Shown: piece by piece, positions 20,341 to 27,639 of the stretch
Layout: each line of letters opens with the position of its first letter
How positions within the stretch are numbered: position 1 is the stretch's first letter
Source: a virus
Direction: 5' to 3' (one strand)
Length of the DNA: 35,896 nt
Virus record (IMG/VR): IMGVR_UViG_3300034355_000213
Location: 1 to 35,896 of that record
Program-made: the position numbers and the translations under genes
The notes under the pieces: generated by a model
Database searches by the model: none
What the model was told of the DNA's origin: nothing
What the model saw: only the letters and a program-made list of their open reading frames with translations

Positions 20341-21446
20341 TACTTCACCTGTAGTTTAAGTGTGGCAGCACGGATGTGCTTACCGAGTTGCAACACGGCT
20401 GGACGCGGATCTGACTCCGGCGCAATCGTGTTACCCGTTGAAACAGCAACGACGTGATCTTTTGGCAACTCTAGCTTGTGTTTCTTCAACACCTTCTCTA
20501 GTTGCGCGGGCGATCTCAACTTCGTCTCTGTTAATTCATCAGATTCAAGTCCCATTTCTCTAAGAGCTTCCAATGCGCCTTCGTCGTTGACCCACTGACG
20601 TGTGGCGCGCTTTGGCACAAGTTTAAATCCTGGGATGGCAATGTCGTTTTCAAGCGCCTGTTGCGCCATCTCACGCACAGATTTGATCCAGTCCTCAACA
20701 CGATCTGCAATAACAAGCGCATTACTGTAGCCCTCTGGCGATATGCTGTTCAGTTGTATCCGTAACGCGCGCTCAGTCTCGCCCGTCATAGCAGGACATA
20801 TTGGCTTGGCTGGACACCACTTGCAATGATCGCCAATCTTAACAGGCGCGTTAGGACGCAGCGCTGTTGTAACGGCGTCGTAAAGCTCACGCTCAAACGC
20901 TTTGACGCGACCTGGCGTAGTAGTCCAACGCTTTACATATGGCGGCTGGACAATGATGCACTCTATTTCAGTGACGCCCTCAAACGCCCAACGGGCTTCG
21001 TCAGTCCGCATAGCCGCAGCGGCATAAAACAAAAGCTGATGGTTCTCGACAGCATCCACCGCCACCCCATCACCAAACTTCCAATCGAGAACAACTGCAC
21101 GATTGCCAATACGACCAATGAGGTCACAGGATCCGAATACGCCAGCTAGATACCCTCCAAAGGAGACGGAAACTTCAGTCTGAAATTCCATCTGTGTGTC
21201 AGGATCAATCTCATTCAGCGCGTCAAGGGCAGGGCGTAGTTTACGCTCAATGAGATCATCGCCAAGACCGAAATCATCAACAGATGCACCATGAGATAAG
21301 ATCTTGTGTATCGCATCATGTAAGAGTGATCCTTCCTCTGCATATTTTGATGATGGTCTTGGGGGAACGGATTGCGCGAGCTTAACAGAGCCAGGGCAGT
21401 TCATTACGCGCTTTGCAGTTGAGCCGCCGACTATATCCGAGTGCAT
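20340..21446 (-). CDS. DUF2800 PD-(D/E)XK nuclease with predicted iron-sulfur cluster (368 aa)
   Basis: This is a RecB/Cas4-like nuclease expected to process DNA ends in recombination or replication. The nuclease motifs are the GSLLHDAIH helix (E39, H43), D108 in GSCDLIG, D121-x-K123 in VVLDWKFG and the NHQLLFYAAAA helix (Q137). One Cys near the N-terminus (C17) and three near the C-terminus (C208, C211, C217 in HCKWCPAKPIC) match the 4Fe-4S staple of AddB/Cas4 proteins. It is the first gene of the leftward replication operon. The AGAAAGG ribosome site and a sigma70-type promoter lie just upstream. Confidence 0.88.
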   Translation of the reverse strand: MHSDIVGGSTAKRVMNCPGSVKLAQSVPPRPSSKYAEEGSLLHDAIHKILSHGASVDDFGLGDDLIERKLRPALDALNEIDPDTQMEFQTEVSVSFGGYLAGVFGSCDLIGRIGNRAVVLDWKFGDGVAVDAVENHQLLFYAAAAMRTDEARWAFEGVTEIECIIVQPPYVKRWTTTPGRVKAFERELYDAVTTALRPNAPVKIGDHCKWCPAKPICPAMTGETERALRIQLNSISPEGYSNALVIADRVEDWIKSVREMAQQALENDIAIPGFKLVPKRATRQWVNDEGALEALREMGLESDELTETKLRSPAQLEKVLKKHKLELPKDHVVAVSTGNTIAPESDPRPAVLQLGKHIRAATLKLQVK

Positions 21447-21471
21447 TGTATATTACCTTTCTGTGATTTGC

Positions 21472-21501
21472 ATACTAGACAATTTATTACGGATGTGTCA
21501 A
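21472..21501 (-). promoter_or_regulatory. Sigma70-type promoter of the leftward replication operon
   Basis: On the minus strand TTGACA (21501-21496) and TAGTAT (21477-21472) are 18 bp apart. The -35 is perfect and the -10 matches 4 of 6. Transcription would start near 21465, about 20 bp before the DUF2800 ATG at 21446. It lies in the 65-bp gap between two divergent operons. Confidence 0.65.
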
Positions 21502-21511
21502 ATAGTTTTTT

Positions 21512-21835
21512 ATGACTGATTTGGAAAAAGATATTGAACGCTACTTTGTTAAGTCCGTTCAATCACTTAACGGCGTTGCGTTTAAATTTAACAGCCTGTC
21601 AAATCGTGGCGTTTCTGACAGAATTGTCTGTTTACCAAACGGCGAAACATGGTTTGTAGAGTTAAAACAAGATGGCGGCAAGCTATCGGCGTTGCAAAAG
21701 ATATTTGCCGAAGACATGAAGAAATTGAATCAGCGTTATGCGTGCCTCTGGAATCGTGAACAGGTAGATAGATGGACTTACGACCGTATCAACATGAAGC
21801 CGCAGACTTCCTCTTCTGTCAAAACAGAGCAATGA
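21512..21835 (+). CDS. VRR-NUC domain nuclease (107 aa)
   Basis: The core RGVSDRIVCLPNGETWFVEL then KQDGGKLSALQKIF is the VRR-NUC fold of the PD-(D/E)XK superfamily. D36, E50 and K52 form the active site and Q62 lies in the following helix. The size is that of a stand-alone phage VRR-NUC protein; these often act as nickases or structure-specific nucleases beside a helicase. It is the first gene of a four-gene rightward operon, divergent from DUF2800, and overlaps the helicase gene by 64 bp. Confidence 0.9.
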   Translation: MTDLEKDIERYFVKSVQSLNGVAFKFNSLSNRGVSDRIVCLPNGETWFVELKQDGGKLSALQKIFAEDMKKLNQRYACLWNREQVDRWTYDRINMKPQTSSSVKTEQ

Positions 21836-23052
21836 TTCTTGCGCCGGTCGGCGCAGGTAAGACCGCAATTACGTTAACCGCAATGACAGAAATGTTGGCG
21901 CGAGGTTTTGTGCAACGCTGGTTAGTGCTTGCCCCAAAGCGTGTTTGCACTGATGTTTGGCGACAAGAGGGGCAGAAGTGGTGCCCTGAATTTGATATAT
22001 CTGTTGCAGTTGGCACGCCAGCGCAACGCAAAGCCGCCTTCGATTCTGACGCCGACATTGTGGTGACGAACTATGACAATATTCCTAGCATTGATCCCAC
22101 TGGCTTTGACGCTGTGGTTTTTGATGAGCTTACGCGATTAAAAAACCCAAGCGGTAAAAGGTTTAAATACCTATTAAAGATACTTGACAAGTTTCACATC
22201 CGTTGGGGCTTGACAGGATCGTTTACATCGAACGGCCTAGAAGACGTATTCGGCCAGTGCAAAGTTGTTGACCAGAAGTTGTTAGGCCGCAGCAAAGGCG
22301 CGTTCCTGCAACAGTATTTTTACTGCGTTAATCGAGACTATCAACAATGGGAACCGCTGCCGGAAGCGCTCGCGCATGTCATGGCCGCGATCAAACCAGC
22401 GACATATGTGCTAGAGGCTGGCGAATATAAAGATAAGCTACCGCCGTTAAACGTCATACCGATGCGTTGCGATATGGATTTAGCGCCGTATAATAAAATG
22501 AAAAAGGATTTTGTCCTTGAACTTAGTCAGACCATCAGCGCTCCAACGGCGGCGGTTGTTACGCAAAAACTTCAGCAACTTGCCTGCGGCTTCATTTACG
22601 GACTGGATAAGCCGGAATGGATCGGATCCCATAAGTTTAATCTGTTGGATGAAATACTCGAAGAAAATCAACGAGCAAACACAATTATTGTCTACAATTA
22701 TAAAGAAGAACTAGCAGAATTAAAAAGACAATATCCACAACTCTCTACTATGGACGATGAAAATGTCGTTGACAAGTGGAACAAAGGTGAACTGGAGCTA
22801 TTGGCCCTGCATCCAAAGAGCGCAGGTCACGGGCTGAACTTACAGTTTGGCGGCAACAAGATCATCTTTCTATCGTTGCCATGGTCGCTTGAACTTTACG
22901 AACAGACCATCGGACGGTTGCACCGTAGCGGGCAGACAAAAGAAGTGTGGTGTTATGTTCTGATCTGTAATAAGACTATTGACGAGCGCATCTACGCAAG
23001 TCTGCACGACAAGCGTTCGTTAGCGGAGTTAGCCTTAAATGAACTGGCGTGA
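21772..23052 (+). CDS. SNF2-family DEAD/H helicase-like ATPase (426 aa)
   Basis: Motifs in order: LRPYQHEAADFL (3-14, Q-like motif), Walker A APVGAGKT (24-31), FDELTRLK (117-124, DExx box with D118 E119), GLTGS (146-150), HGLNLQ (353-358) and QTIGRLHRSGQ (378-388). This is the compact SNF2/SWI2-type translocase common in phages, usually next to a VRR-NUC nuclease as here. It is expected to translocate on DNA and remodel forks or protein-DNA complexes. The ATG at 21772 has AGGTAG about 5 nt before it. The stop overlaps the next gene by 14 bp. Confidence 0.92.
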   Translation: MDLRPYQHEAADFLFCQNRAMILAPVGAGKTAITLTAMTEMLARGFVQRWLVLAPKRVCTDVWRQEGQKWCPEFDISVAVGTPAQRKAAFDSDADIVVTNYDNIPSIDPTGFDAVVFDELTRLKNPSGKRFKYLLKILDKFHIRWGLTGSFTSNGLEDVFGQCKVVDQKLLGRSKGAFLQQYFYCVNRDYQQWEPLPEALAHVMAAIKPATYVLEAGEYKDKLPPLNVIPMRCDMDLAPYNKMKKDFVLELSQTISAPTAAVVTQKLQQLACGFIYGLDKPEWIGSHKFNLLDEILEENQRANTIIVYNYKEELAELKRQYPQLSTMDDENVVDKWNKGELELLALHPKSAGHGLNLQFGGNKIIFLSLPWSLELYEQTIGRLHRSGQTKEVWCYVLICNKTIDERIYASLHDKRSLAELALNELA

Positions 23053-23272
23053 ATTGAATGAAGTCCTGACGGACTACACGGAACAAGAGGTATTGGATCT
23101 CTTGGAAGACGAGCGCAAGAACGCTCGGCGGTCTACGGTCATTATACGTTTGCATCAGCGTTACACGACGTTGCGAATGTTGCGTGAGCGAGCCGAACTA
23201 ATAGGGGAAATAGATGAATCCGCACGATCTACTACAACAAGCCAGCGAAATTATCGGAGAGCGCGGGGCTGA
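23039..23272 (+). CDS. Small helical hypothetical protein (77 aa)
   Basis: It reads MNWRELNEVLTDYTEQEVLD then LLEDERKNARRSTVIIRLHQ and RYTTLRMLRERAELIG. A short phage protein of this pattern (EVLDLLxxE ... RRxTVxxRLHQRYxTLRxxRER) often follows the SNF2 helicase; its function is not known. It is strongly charged. Both ends overlap neighbours (14 bp with the helicase gene, 59 bp with the DUF6378 gene). Confidence 0.75.
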   Translation: MNWRELNEVLTDYTEQEVLDLLEDERKNARRSTVIIRLHQRYTTLRMLRERAELIGEIDESARSTTTSQRNYRRARG

Positions 23273-23663
23273 CTACGGTGGAATTGAAGATAATTTTCAG
23301 CTTATTGCTGATCTGGCATCTCTGCGTCTGGGCCGCGATATTCACCCCTTTGAGGTAGCGATTATCATGGTCTGCGTTAAGAACGCTCGCGCGTTTAGCA
23401 GCCCGACGCATATCGACAGCCGCCTTGACGCGATGAACTATGAAGCATTTGCGGCGATGTTTGCTAATGATTATGCAAATCAGAAGGCCGCGACTGGCGC
23501 TAACATCGGATACAAAAAGCGCGCGGATTTAAAACCCGCTAAGAGAGAAGAGTTAAAGCCGACACGCCGCCCTGAGCTTGCCGTAATCGACGATAAACTG
23601 ACCCGTTGGGGTTCCTCTGAGCCGCCGAAGCTCACTGGCGACAGCGCGCTGTTGAGCGACTGA
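23214..23663 (+). CDS. DUF6378 family protein (149 aa)
   Basis: The first 90 residues carry the DUF6378 signature: GERGADYGGIEDNF, LASLRLGRDIHPFEVAIIM, VKNARAFSSPTHIDSRLDAM. The pattern of acidic residues in an all-helical fold resembles MazG-like nucleotide hydrolases, but activity is not established. The C-terminus is a Lys/Arg/Pro-rich linker with repeated (R/K)xELKPxR units. It closes the rightward operon. Its last 111 bp overlap, tail to tail, the Rz1 gene on the other strand. GGGGA precedes the ATG. Confidence 0.8.
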   Translation: MNPHDLLQQASEIIGERGADYGGIEDNFQLIADLASLRLGRDIHPFEVAIIMVCVKNARAFSSPTHIDSRLDAMNYEAFAAMFANDYANQKAATGANIGYKKRADLKPAKREELKPTRRPELAVIDDKLTRWGSSEPPKLTGDSALLSD

Positions 23664-23774
23664 ATACTGAGCCAGGGGAGGGCAAGACCCTTCCCTGACT
23701 GTCTGGCAGCTAGAAAGCGCCGTTGTTGAGATCAGAAATAGTATCGTCAACGGTTTTAGGGGCCATAACGACAT
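23553..23774 (-). CDS. Rz1-like outer-membrane spanin lipoprotein (73 aa)
   Basis: It has a lipoprotein signal: a hydrophobic stretch LTILFLISTTALSSC with lipobox LSSC, so C23 would be lipidated after cleavage. The mature part has SCPPLAQYSVAQQRAVASEL and ends LRAACRL, the usual pattern of short phage o-spanins (CPPLxxY ... ADEL ... YxxLR). It joins the Rz protein to disrupt the outer membrane at lysis. The gene starts inside Rz in another frame (65 bp overlap) and runs antisense into the DUF6378 gene. The start ATG is at 23774. Confidence 0.82.
   Translation of the reverse strand: MSLWPLKPLTILFLISTTALSSCQTVREGSCPPLAQYSVAQQRAVASELRRLRGTPTGQFIVDYGKLRAACRL
23673..23697. other. Stem-loop in the convergent zone
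   Basis: CAGGGGAGG (23673-23681) pairs with CCTTCCCTG (23689-23697) with one G-T wobble and a 7-nt loop. It lies 10 bp after the DUF6378 stop and inside Rz1. No T-tract follows on either strand, so termination is uncertain. Confidence 0.4.
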
Positions 23775-23922
23775 TAGTCTGTCTTTCTTTTAACTTAGCC
23801 GCAAGATCCATGCGACGCACGACTTCCTCGCGCCGGCCTCGATCATAAGCGTCAGCGATTAACATTTTAACGCCGCCGTAGAGCACCGTTAAAAATAAGC
23901 CAATTAAGATAGCAGTTGTCAT
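23710..23922 (-). CDS. Rz-like inner-membrane spanin (70 aa)
   Basis: The N-terminal membrane anchor TAILIGLFLTVLYGGVKMLI is followed by a charged helical periplasmic part (DAYDRGRREEVVRRMDLAAK) and a conserved-looking end, VDDTISDLNNGAF. This is the layout of short phage i-spanins. Rz1 is embedded in its 3' end, which is the usual spanin arrangement. The ATG overlaps the stop of the 53-aa holin-like gene. It is shorter than lambda Rz (153 aa). Confidence 0.75.
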   Translation of the reverse strand: MTTAILIGLFLTVLYGGVKMLIADAYDRGRREEVVRRMDLAAKLKERQTNVVMAPKTVDDTISDLNNGAF

Positions 23923-24080
23923 GCGCCCGTGACGTTAAAATCTTTAGCGCCGATAAGACCGATAGCAATTAACGCAGCCTGAAGCGAAGGCCAGTCAAGC
24001 GTCTTAGTCTGCCACGCGTTGAAGAGAACGCCTACAAGAGTAAGGATTCCAGGGATCGTGGTTTTCCAATTCTTAATCAT
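23919..24080 (-). CDS. Small membrane protein, candidate holin (53 aa)
   Basis: It reads MIKNWKTTIPGILTLVGVLF then NAWQTKTLDWPSLQAALIAI and GLIGAKDFNVTGA. Two hydrophobic segments (about 9-22 and 33-45) flank a short loop, and the KNWKTTxxGIL ... GLxxAKDxNVTG frame is common in small phage membrane proteins near endolysins. The Shine-Dalgarno AGGAGG is strong, 9 nt before the ATG. Location between endolysin and spanins supports a holin or holin partner. Proof is lacking. Confidence 0.7.
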   Translation of the reverse strand: MIKNWKTTIPGILTLVGVLFNAWQTKTLDWPSLQAALIAIGLIGAKDFNVTGA

Positions 24081-24178
24081 TCGAGTGTCCTCCTAAAATA
24101 AATGCCAAGCATAAATGCTAGTTTTGCACCGTATGAAATCGAAGCGGCAACCGCGACGATATATACAATTCTATCCAA
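24077..24178 (-). CDS. Possible tiny membrane peptide with TTG start (33 aa)
   Basis: The frame from TTG 24178 reads DRIVYIVAVAASISYGAKLA after the start Met, then FMLGIYFRRTLE, a single hydrophobic helix with a basic end. It overlaps the endolysin stop and its own stop overlaps the holin-like ATG. No ribosome site of its own is visible, and TTG starts are rare, so this may be chance. Confidence 0.35.
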   Translation of the reverse strand: MDRIVYIVAVAASISYGAKLAFMLGIYFRRTLE

Positions 24179-24674
24179 CAAGCGAGAGTATCTGCGCTTT
24201 AACGTCAGCGATACGTGCAGACCAGCCTTTGCCAAACGTAGACCAGATCGACAACGACTGCATGAACGCCAACCGCTTGTTCGTGACGGTCATCGCCACA
24301 TAGGTCTTGGTAGCTTGGATTGTTGCAGGGCCGATTTGACCGTCCTGCGTAACGCCGACAACGGCCTGTAGTGTCTTAGCTGCACGGCTTACGCCGGAAT
24401 TGACAGCAAAGTCGAACACAGCAAAATCAACGCCAGCGGGCAAAAGATCTCCAGAAATACGATCCCAGTATAAGTTCTTGTAAATCGCCGCAACTTCCGA
24501 ATCAGCAATAGCGCGCACGCTCTGCGTTGGGAGATTCTGTGATTTACGCCAACTGTCATAGACCGCTTGCGTAACGCCCTTATTCGTCGGGCCGCCTGGA
24601 TCTTTTGGATGGTCAACGTAGCCGCCCTCATATTTGAGAACCTGCTTAAGCGCCTGTGGATAGTTCTCTTTCAT
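24171..24674 (-). CDS. Endolysin, GH108-type muramidase (167 aa)
   Basis: It cleaves the glycan of peptidoglycan to release progeny. The first part has LKYEGGYVDHPKDPGGPTNK, with E16 as the expected catalytic acid, the signature of glycoside hydrolase family 108. Then YWDRISGDLLPAGVDFAVFD and the C-terminal peptidoglycan-binding stretch (LQAVVGVTQDGQIGPATIQA). No signal peptide or membrane segment is seen, so a holin is needed for export. The ATG at 24674 overlaps the end of the preceding membrane-protein gene by 4 bp. Confidence 0.92.
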   Translation of the reverse strand: MKENYPQALKQVLKYEGGYVDHPKDPGGPTNKGVTQAVYDSWRKSQNLPTQSVRAIADSEVAAIYKNLYWDRISGDLLPAGVDFAVFDFAVNSGVSRAAKTLQAVVGVTQDGQIGPATIQATKTYVAMTVTNKRLAFMQSLSIWSTFGKGWSARIADVKAQILSLVG

Positions 24675-24940
24675 CGCCGGTCTGCTTTCTGGCTTACAAG
24701 ATCTCGAATGGTGTCAAGTTTTGCAAACACTTGATTGAGCACGGTATTAAATTCTTCGCGTGTGATGTAACGGCCAGCAACAAGCACCTCGATCTCACCA
24801 ACCTTTTCGGCCAGTTCTTTATCGGCGGCTTGCAAGTCTTTGACAGCGCCCCAGACGGTATTCAATACCCATCCGCCCAGGACGCCGATCACGCCAACGG
24901 CGACATCAAAAAATACTTGATATTCAGCCATCGGTGTCAT
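24671..24940 (-). CDS. Membrane-anchored coiled-coil protein, possible holin-related (89 aa)
   Basis: It starts MTPMAEYQVFFDVAVGVIGV; a start at the second Met (24931) is possible. One membrane segment (about 9-30) is followed by a coiled coil (AADKELAEKVGEIEVLVAGR) and TREEFNTVLNQVFAKLDTIR. Proteins of this type often sit directly before endolysins in phages and are called holin-like or hypothetical. The ATG overlaps the stop of the ejection-protein gene (ATGA), and the end overlaps the endolysin start. Confidence 0.7.
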   Translation of the reverse strand: MTPMAEYQVFFDVAVGVIGVLGGWVLNTVWGAVKDLQAADKELAEKVGEIEVLVAGRYITREEFNTVLNQVFAKLDTIRDLVSQKADRR

Positions 24941-27633
24941 CTCGCCATCGCGTTTCTGTTTTCGGGGTATAGTGAATTTTGCACTGACATAGCCCCCGTG
25001 ATGGCGGCGCGACCTAAAGTCCGTCGAGTTGATTCAGGTGGTTTAGGTATAGCCTTTTGTGCGGCGCGTTTAGCTGCGCGATCAATCATATCAGCAAATC
25101 TATCGGGGTTTTTTATCATCGCATCGGCGATAATCGCTGCCGTTTTACGATCCGCGAAGTTTTGATACGCAGAATAAAATTTTTCTGTAAGTGTCATTTC
25201 GCGGCTTAACATGCCTTTAAACGCTGACCGAGGCACACCTTCTTTTTCAGCTTCCTCAGTAACCGCTTTAAATGCAGTTGGCGCAGGGCGCGCTTGTGCG
25301 AGCTTTTCAGCTTTATCCAGACGCGCTAATTCATCCGCTACAACTTTAAGATCGGTAAGTTGTTCCTGCGGAAAAGTGTCGGCTAATTTAATAACCATTT
25401 TACCTTGCGGCAAAGGCGCGGCTTTAGCTACTTCCTCTAACGCTTTTTGATTAGCAGCTAAATTTGTTAAACGCATATAATCATTGCGACCAATCGCCAT
25501 GCGAATTGTATCGTCATTTTCACGCAAATATTTTAGCGCATCGTCAGGCTTTTTTGTTCCAATAAAGTTAATCGCGCGGTCTACTATCTCTTTATTGAAC
25601 GCTTCGCGGGCTGGGCCTTCTAGCCGCTGCGTCAGTTCGCCCATGAGCCGCTTGTCGCCAAGAGCTGCCGTCGTAAGCGCCTTTGCGTCGGCATAGCCGC
25701 GAACTCTTGCAGCGCTATCTGTAAGCTCTTGTAAGCCAGTCATTAGCCGCTGCGCTTCCGCGCGGACAGGGCCAAACACTTCGTTAGCGTCAATACCCAT
25801 AATCTCTAGTTGACGGGCATGTTTGCCTACAAAATTGTCAATCTTGCTAGGGTCTATTGCGCCAGTCGTAAAATCAACCGCATCTGCGCGGGCCATATCC
25901 TGAAGGCCCGATGTCATGGCCTGCCGTGCAACAGCATCATTACCAAAGGTTCGCGCGAACTGCGCGGCGTTATCTTCGTTTGCCAAAAACTTAGATACAG
26001 TTTGGCTTGGCAACAAACCCTGTTGGTTCTTCTTTGTTGTGCGTAGGATGTCAGTGACGATACCCTGTCTGTAACGCGGAACAAACTCCGTCCGATAAGT
26101 GTTCAGCGCGTTTTCATACTGGAACTTAGCCTGTTCAGGTATTGCGCGGCTGTCTCTGACTGCGGTGTCAATAGCGCCATGCAATTCATATAAGTCGCCC
26201 ATTGGCTTACCGGCAGCTTGAGCGGCAGCGATGTCTTTATTCACAGATTTACGAACGCGGTCTAATTCGCGTAATGTCGCGCCGCGCTGTAACTCGTTAA
26301 GATCTCGAACAGTCCGCGTAGCTACGCCTAAAGGCACATCAGCTAATCGACCACCAAGAATATTTTCCGCCGTTTGGATAACGCCGCGTGTATCAATCCG
26401 TCTGTTACCAGCGGTTCTAAAAGCGTCTTCATATAAAGGCGTAATGCGCTGCTCACGAAAAGCATCGCGTGTCTCACCAAGACGCTGACTCAACGCCTCT
26501 CCTGGCGCAATCTGACCTGTAGCAGGCATCATCTCGCCTGTAGCGCCGAGCGCCTGACGACCCGCAGCCTCTTCAGTCGCATATTGACGCAATAGCTGAT
26601 TGCGCGTCTCGCTTAACTGCGCCCGCGCTTGCGGAGACATTAACGCGCCTTGTTGCTGTATCTGTGCGTCAATTCGTGCAAGCTGATCTTTAATTGCCTG
26701 TAACCGCGTTTGTTGTGCAATTAACGCTTCTCGCCCCGCTGGCGTAGATACAGAGGAAAGACTTGCTTCGCGGGCGGCTAATCTAGGCTCATACAGTTCA
26801 GCTTCAGCTAATCGCTGGGCCACTGTAGCTGTTGGAGCGCCCGGAGTTACAGGAATATTAGCCCGCGCAGCTCCTGAAACAGCTTGCGGATTAGTCATCA
26901 CGTCGCCGTATAACTGATTCTCTACAACTCGTTCTGCCGCGCGTTGACTGAATGGCGCGAGCACAGAAGGCCCAGCGCGCTCCATTATAGCGCCAACGCC
27001 ACGCACACCCAATTCAGGTATGGCCGCAGGGCTTGTCATACGCGACATTGTTGACAGCGCACCGCTACCAGATAAACCCCCGATACCGCCTGTAAGAGCC
27101 GACACGCCAGCCAACGCACCAAAAGGATCTTGTTTAGCAAATGTCGCGCCGCGTTCAATAGCCTCAACGGGGCTCATAACAGCGCGATTTATTTCACGCG
27201 ATACGGCTGAAGGAATTTGTTGTATTCCTTTCAACGCGGCTGCGCGGCCCTCCGGCGTTGTAAGTCCAATAAGCCCTTCAGCAATGTCATATCCTTTTGC
27301 GCCAAGCCCGACGGCACTTTCAGGGATGTTTCCTATTGCTTCTCCTACACCACCGACAAATTCTTCGGGTGAAATAGCTAGTCTTTCAGCAACATTAACC
27401 AACTTTTTGCCCGCTGGCTCCGCGGCGCGGTAGACATCTTCAAGAAAACCTACTTCGCCTCGCGGCGCTGGCGTTGCTACAGTTAAACCAAAATGATCTA
27501 ATATTTCAGCGTCAGTATGACCGGCTTCACGCGCTTTAGCGCTTTCAGGCCGTGACAAAAGATATTGACGGATCTCTTCATCAGAGTGACCCGCATCTTT
27601 AGCTGCTTTAATACTGGCGGCAAAATCAACCAT
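24937..27633 (-). CDS. Large internal virion/ejection protein (898 aa)
   Basis: It is a long, Ala-rich, mostly helical protein. The N-terminus has a short repeat (KDAGHSDEEIRQYL at 11-24 and REAGHTDAEILDHF at 35-48), often seen at the start of phage ejection proteins. A Gly/Ala-rich stretch around 165-205 is hydrophobic enough to insert into a membrane. The rest is helix with coiled-coil parts (for example 300-360). Its place, third after two other ejection-type genes, fits the P22 gp20/gp16/gp7 set, whose members leave the capsid and form a channel across the periplasm. No lytic transglycosylase motif is apparent. Confidence 0.75.
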   Translation of the reverse strand: MVDFAASIKAAKDAGHSDEEIRQYLLSRPESAKAREAGHTDAEILDHFGLTVATPAPRGEVGFLEDVYRAAEPAGKKLVNVAERLAISPEEFVGGVGEAIGNIPESAVGLGAKGYDIAEGLIGLTTPEGRAAALKGIQQIPSAVSREINRAVMSPVEAIERGATFAKQDPFGALAGVSALTGGIGGLSGSGALSTMSRMTSPAAIPELGVRGVGAIMERAGPSVLAPFSQRAAERVVENQLYGDVMTNPQAVSGAARANIPVTPGAPTATVAQRLAEAELYEPRLAAREASLSSVSTPAGREALIAQQTRLQAIKDQLARIDAQIQQQGALMSPQARAQLSETRNQLLRQYATEEAAGRQALGATGEMMPATGQIAPGEALSQRLGETRDAFREQRITPLYEDAFRTAGNRRIDTRGVIQTAENILGGRLADVPLGVATRTVRDLNELQRGATLRELDRVRKSVNKDIAAAQAAGKPMGDLYELHGAIDTAVRDSRAIPEQAKFQYENALNTYRTEFVPRYRQGIVTDILRTTKKNQQGLLPSQTVSKFLANEDNAAQFARTFGNDAVARQAMTSGLQDMARADAVDFTTGAIDPSKIDNFVGKHARQLEIMGIDANEVFGPVRAEAQRLMTGLQELTDSAARVRGYADAKALTTAALGDKRLMGELTQRLEGPAREAFNKEIVDRAINFIGTKKPDDALKYLRENDDTIRMAIGRNDYMRLTNLAANQKALEEVAKAAPLPQGKMVIKLADTFPQEQLTDLKVVADELARLDKAEKLAQARPAPTAFKAVTEEAEKEGVPRSAFKGMLSREMTLTEKFYSAYQNFADRKTAAIIADAMIKNPDRFADMIDRAAKRAAQKAIPKPPESTRRTLGRAAITGAMSVQNSLYPENRNAMAR

Positions 27634-27639
27634 TTTGAC

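Noticed and set aside
23673-23697. Bidirectional terminator between the convergent operons
   Set aside because: The stem is good but neither side has a T-tract, and it lies within Rz1 coding sequence, so I list it only as a stem-loop.
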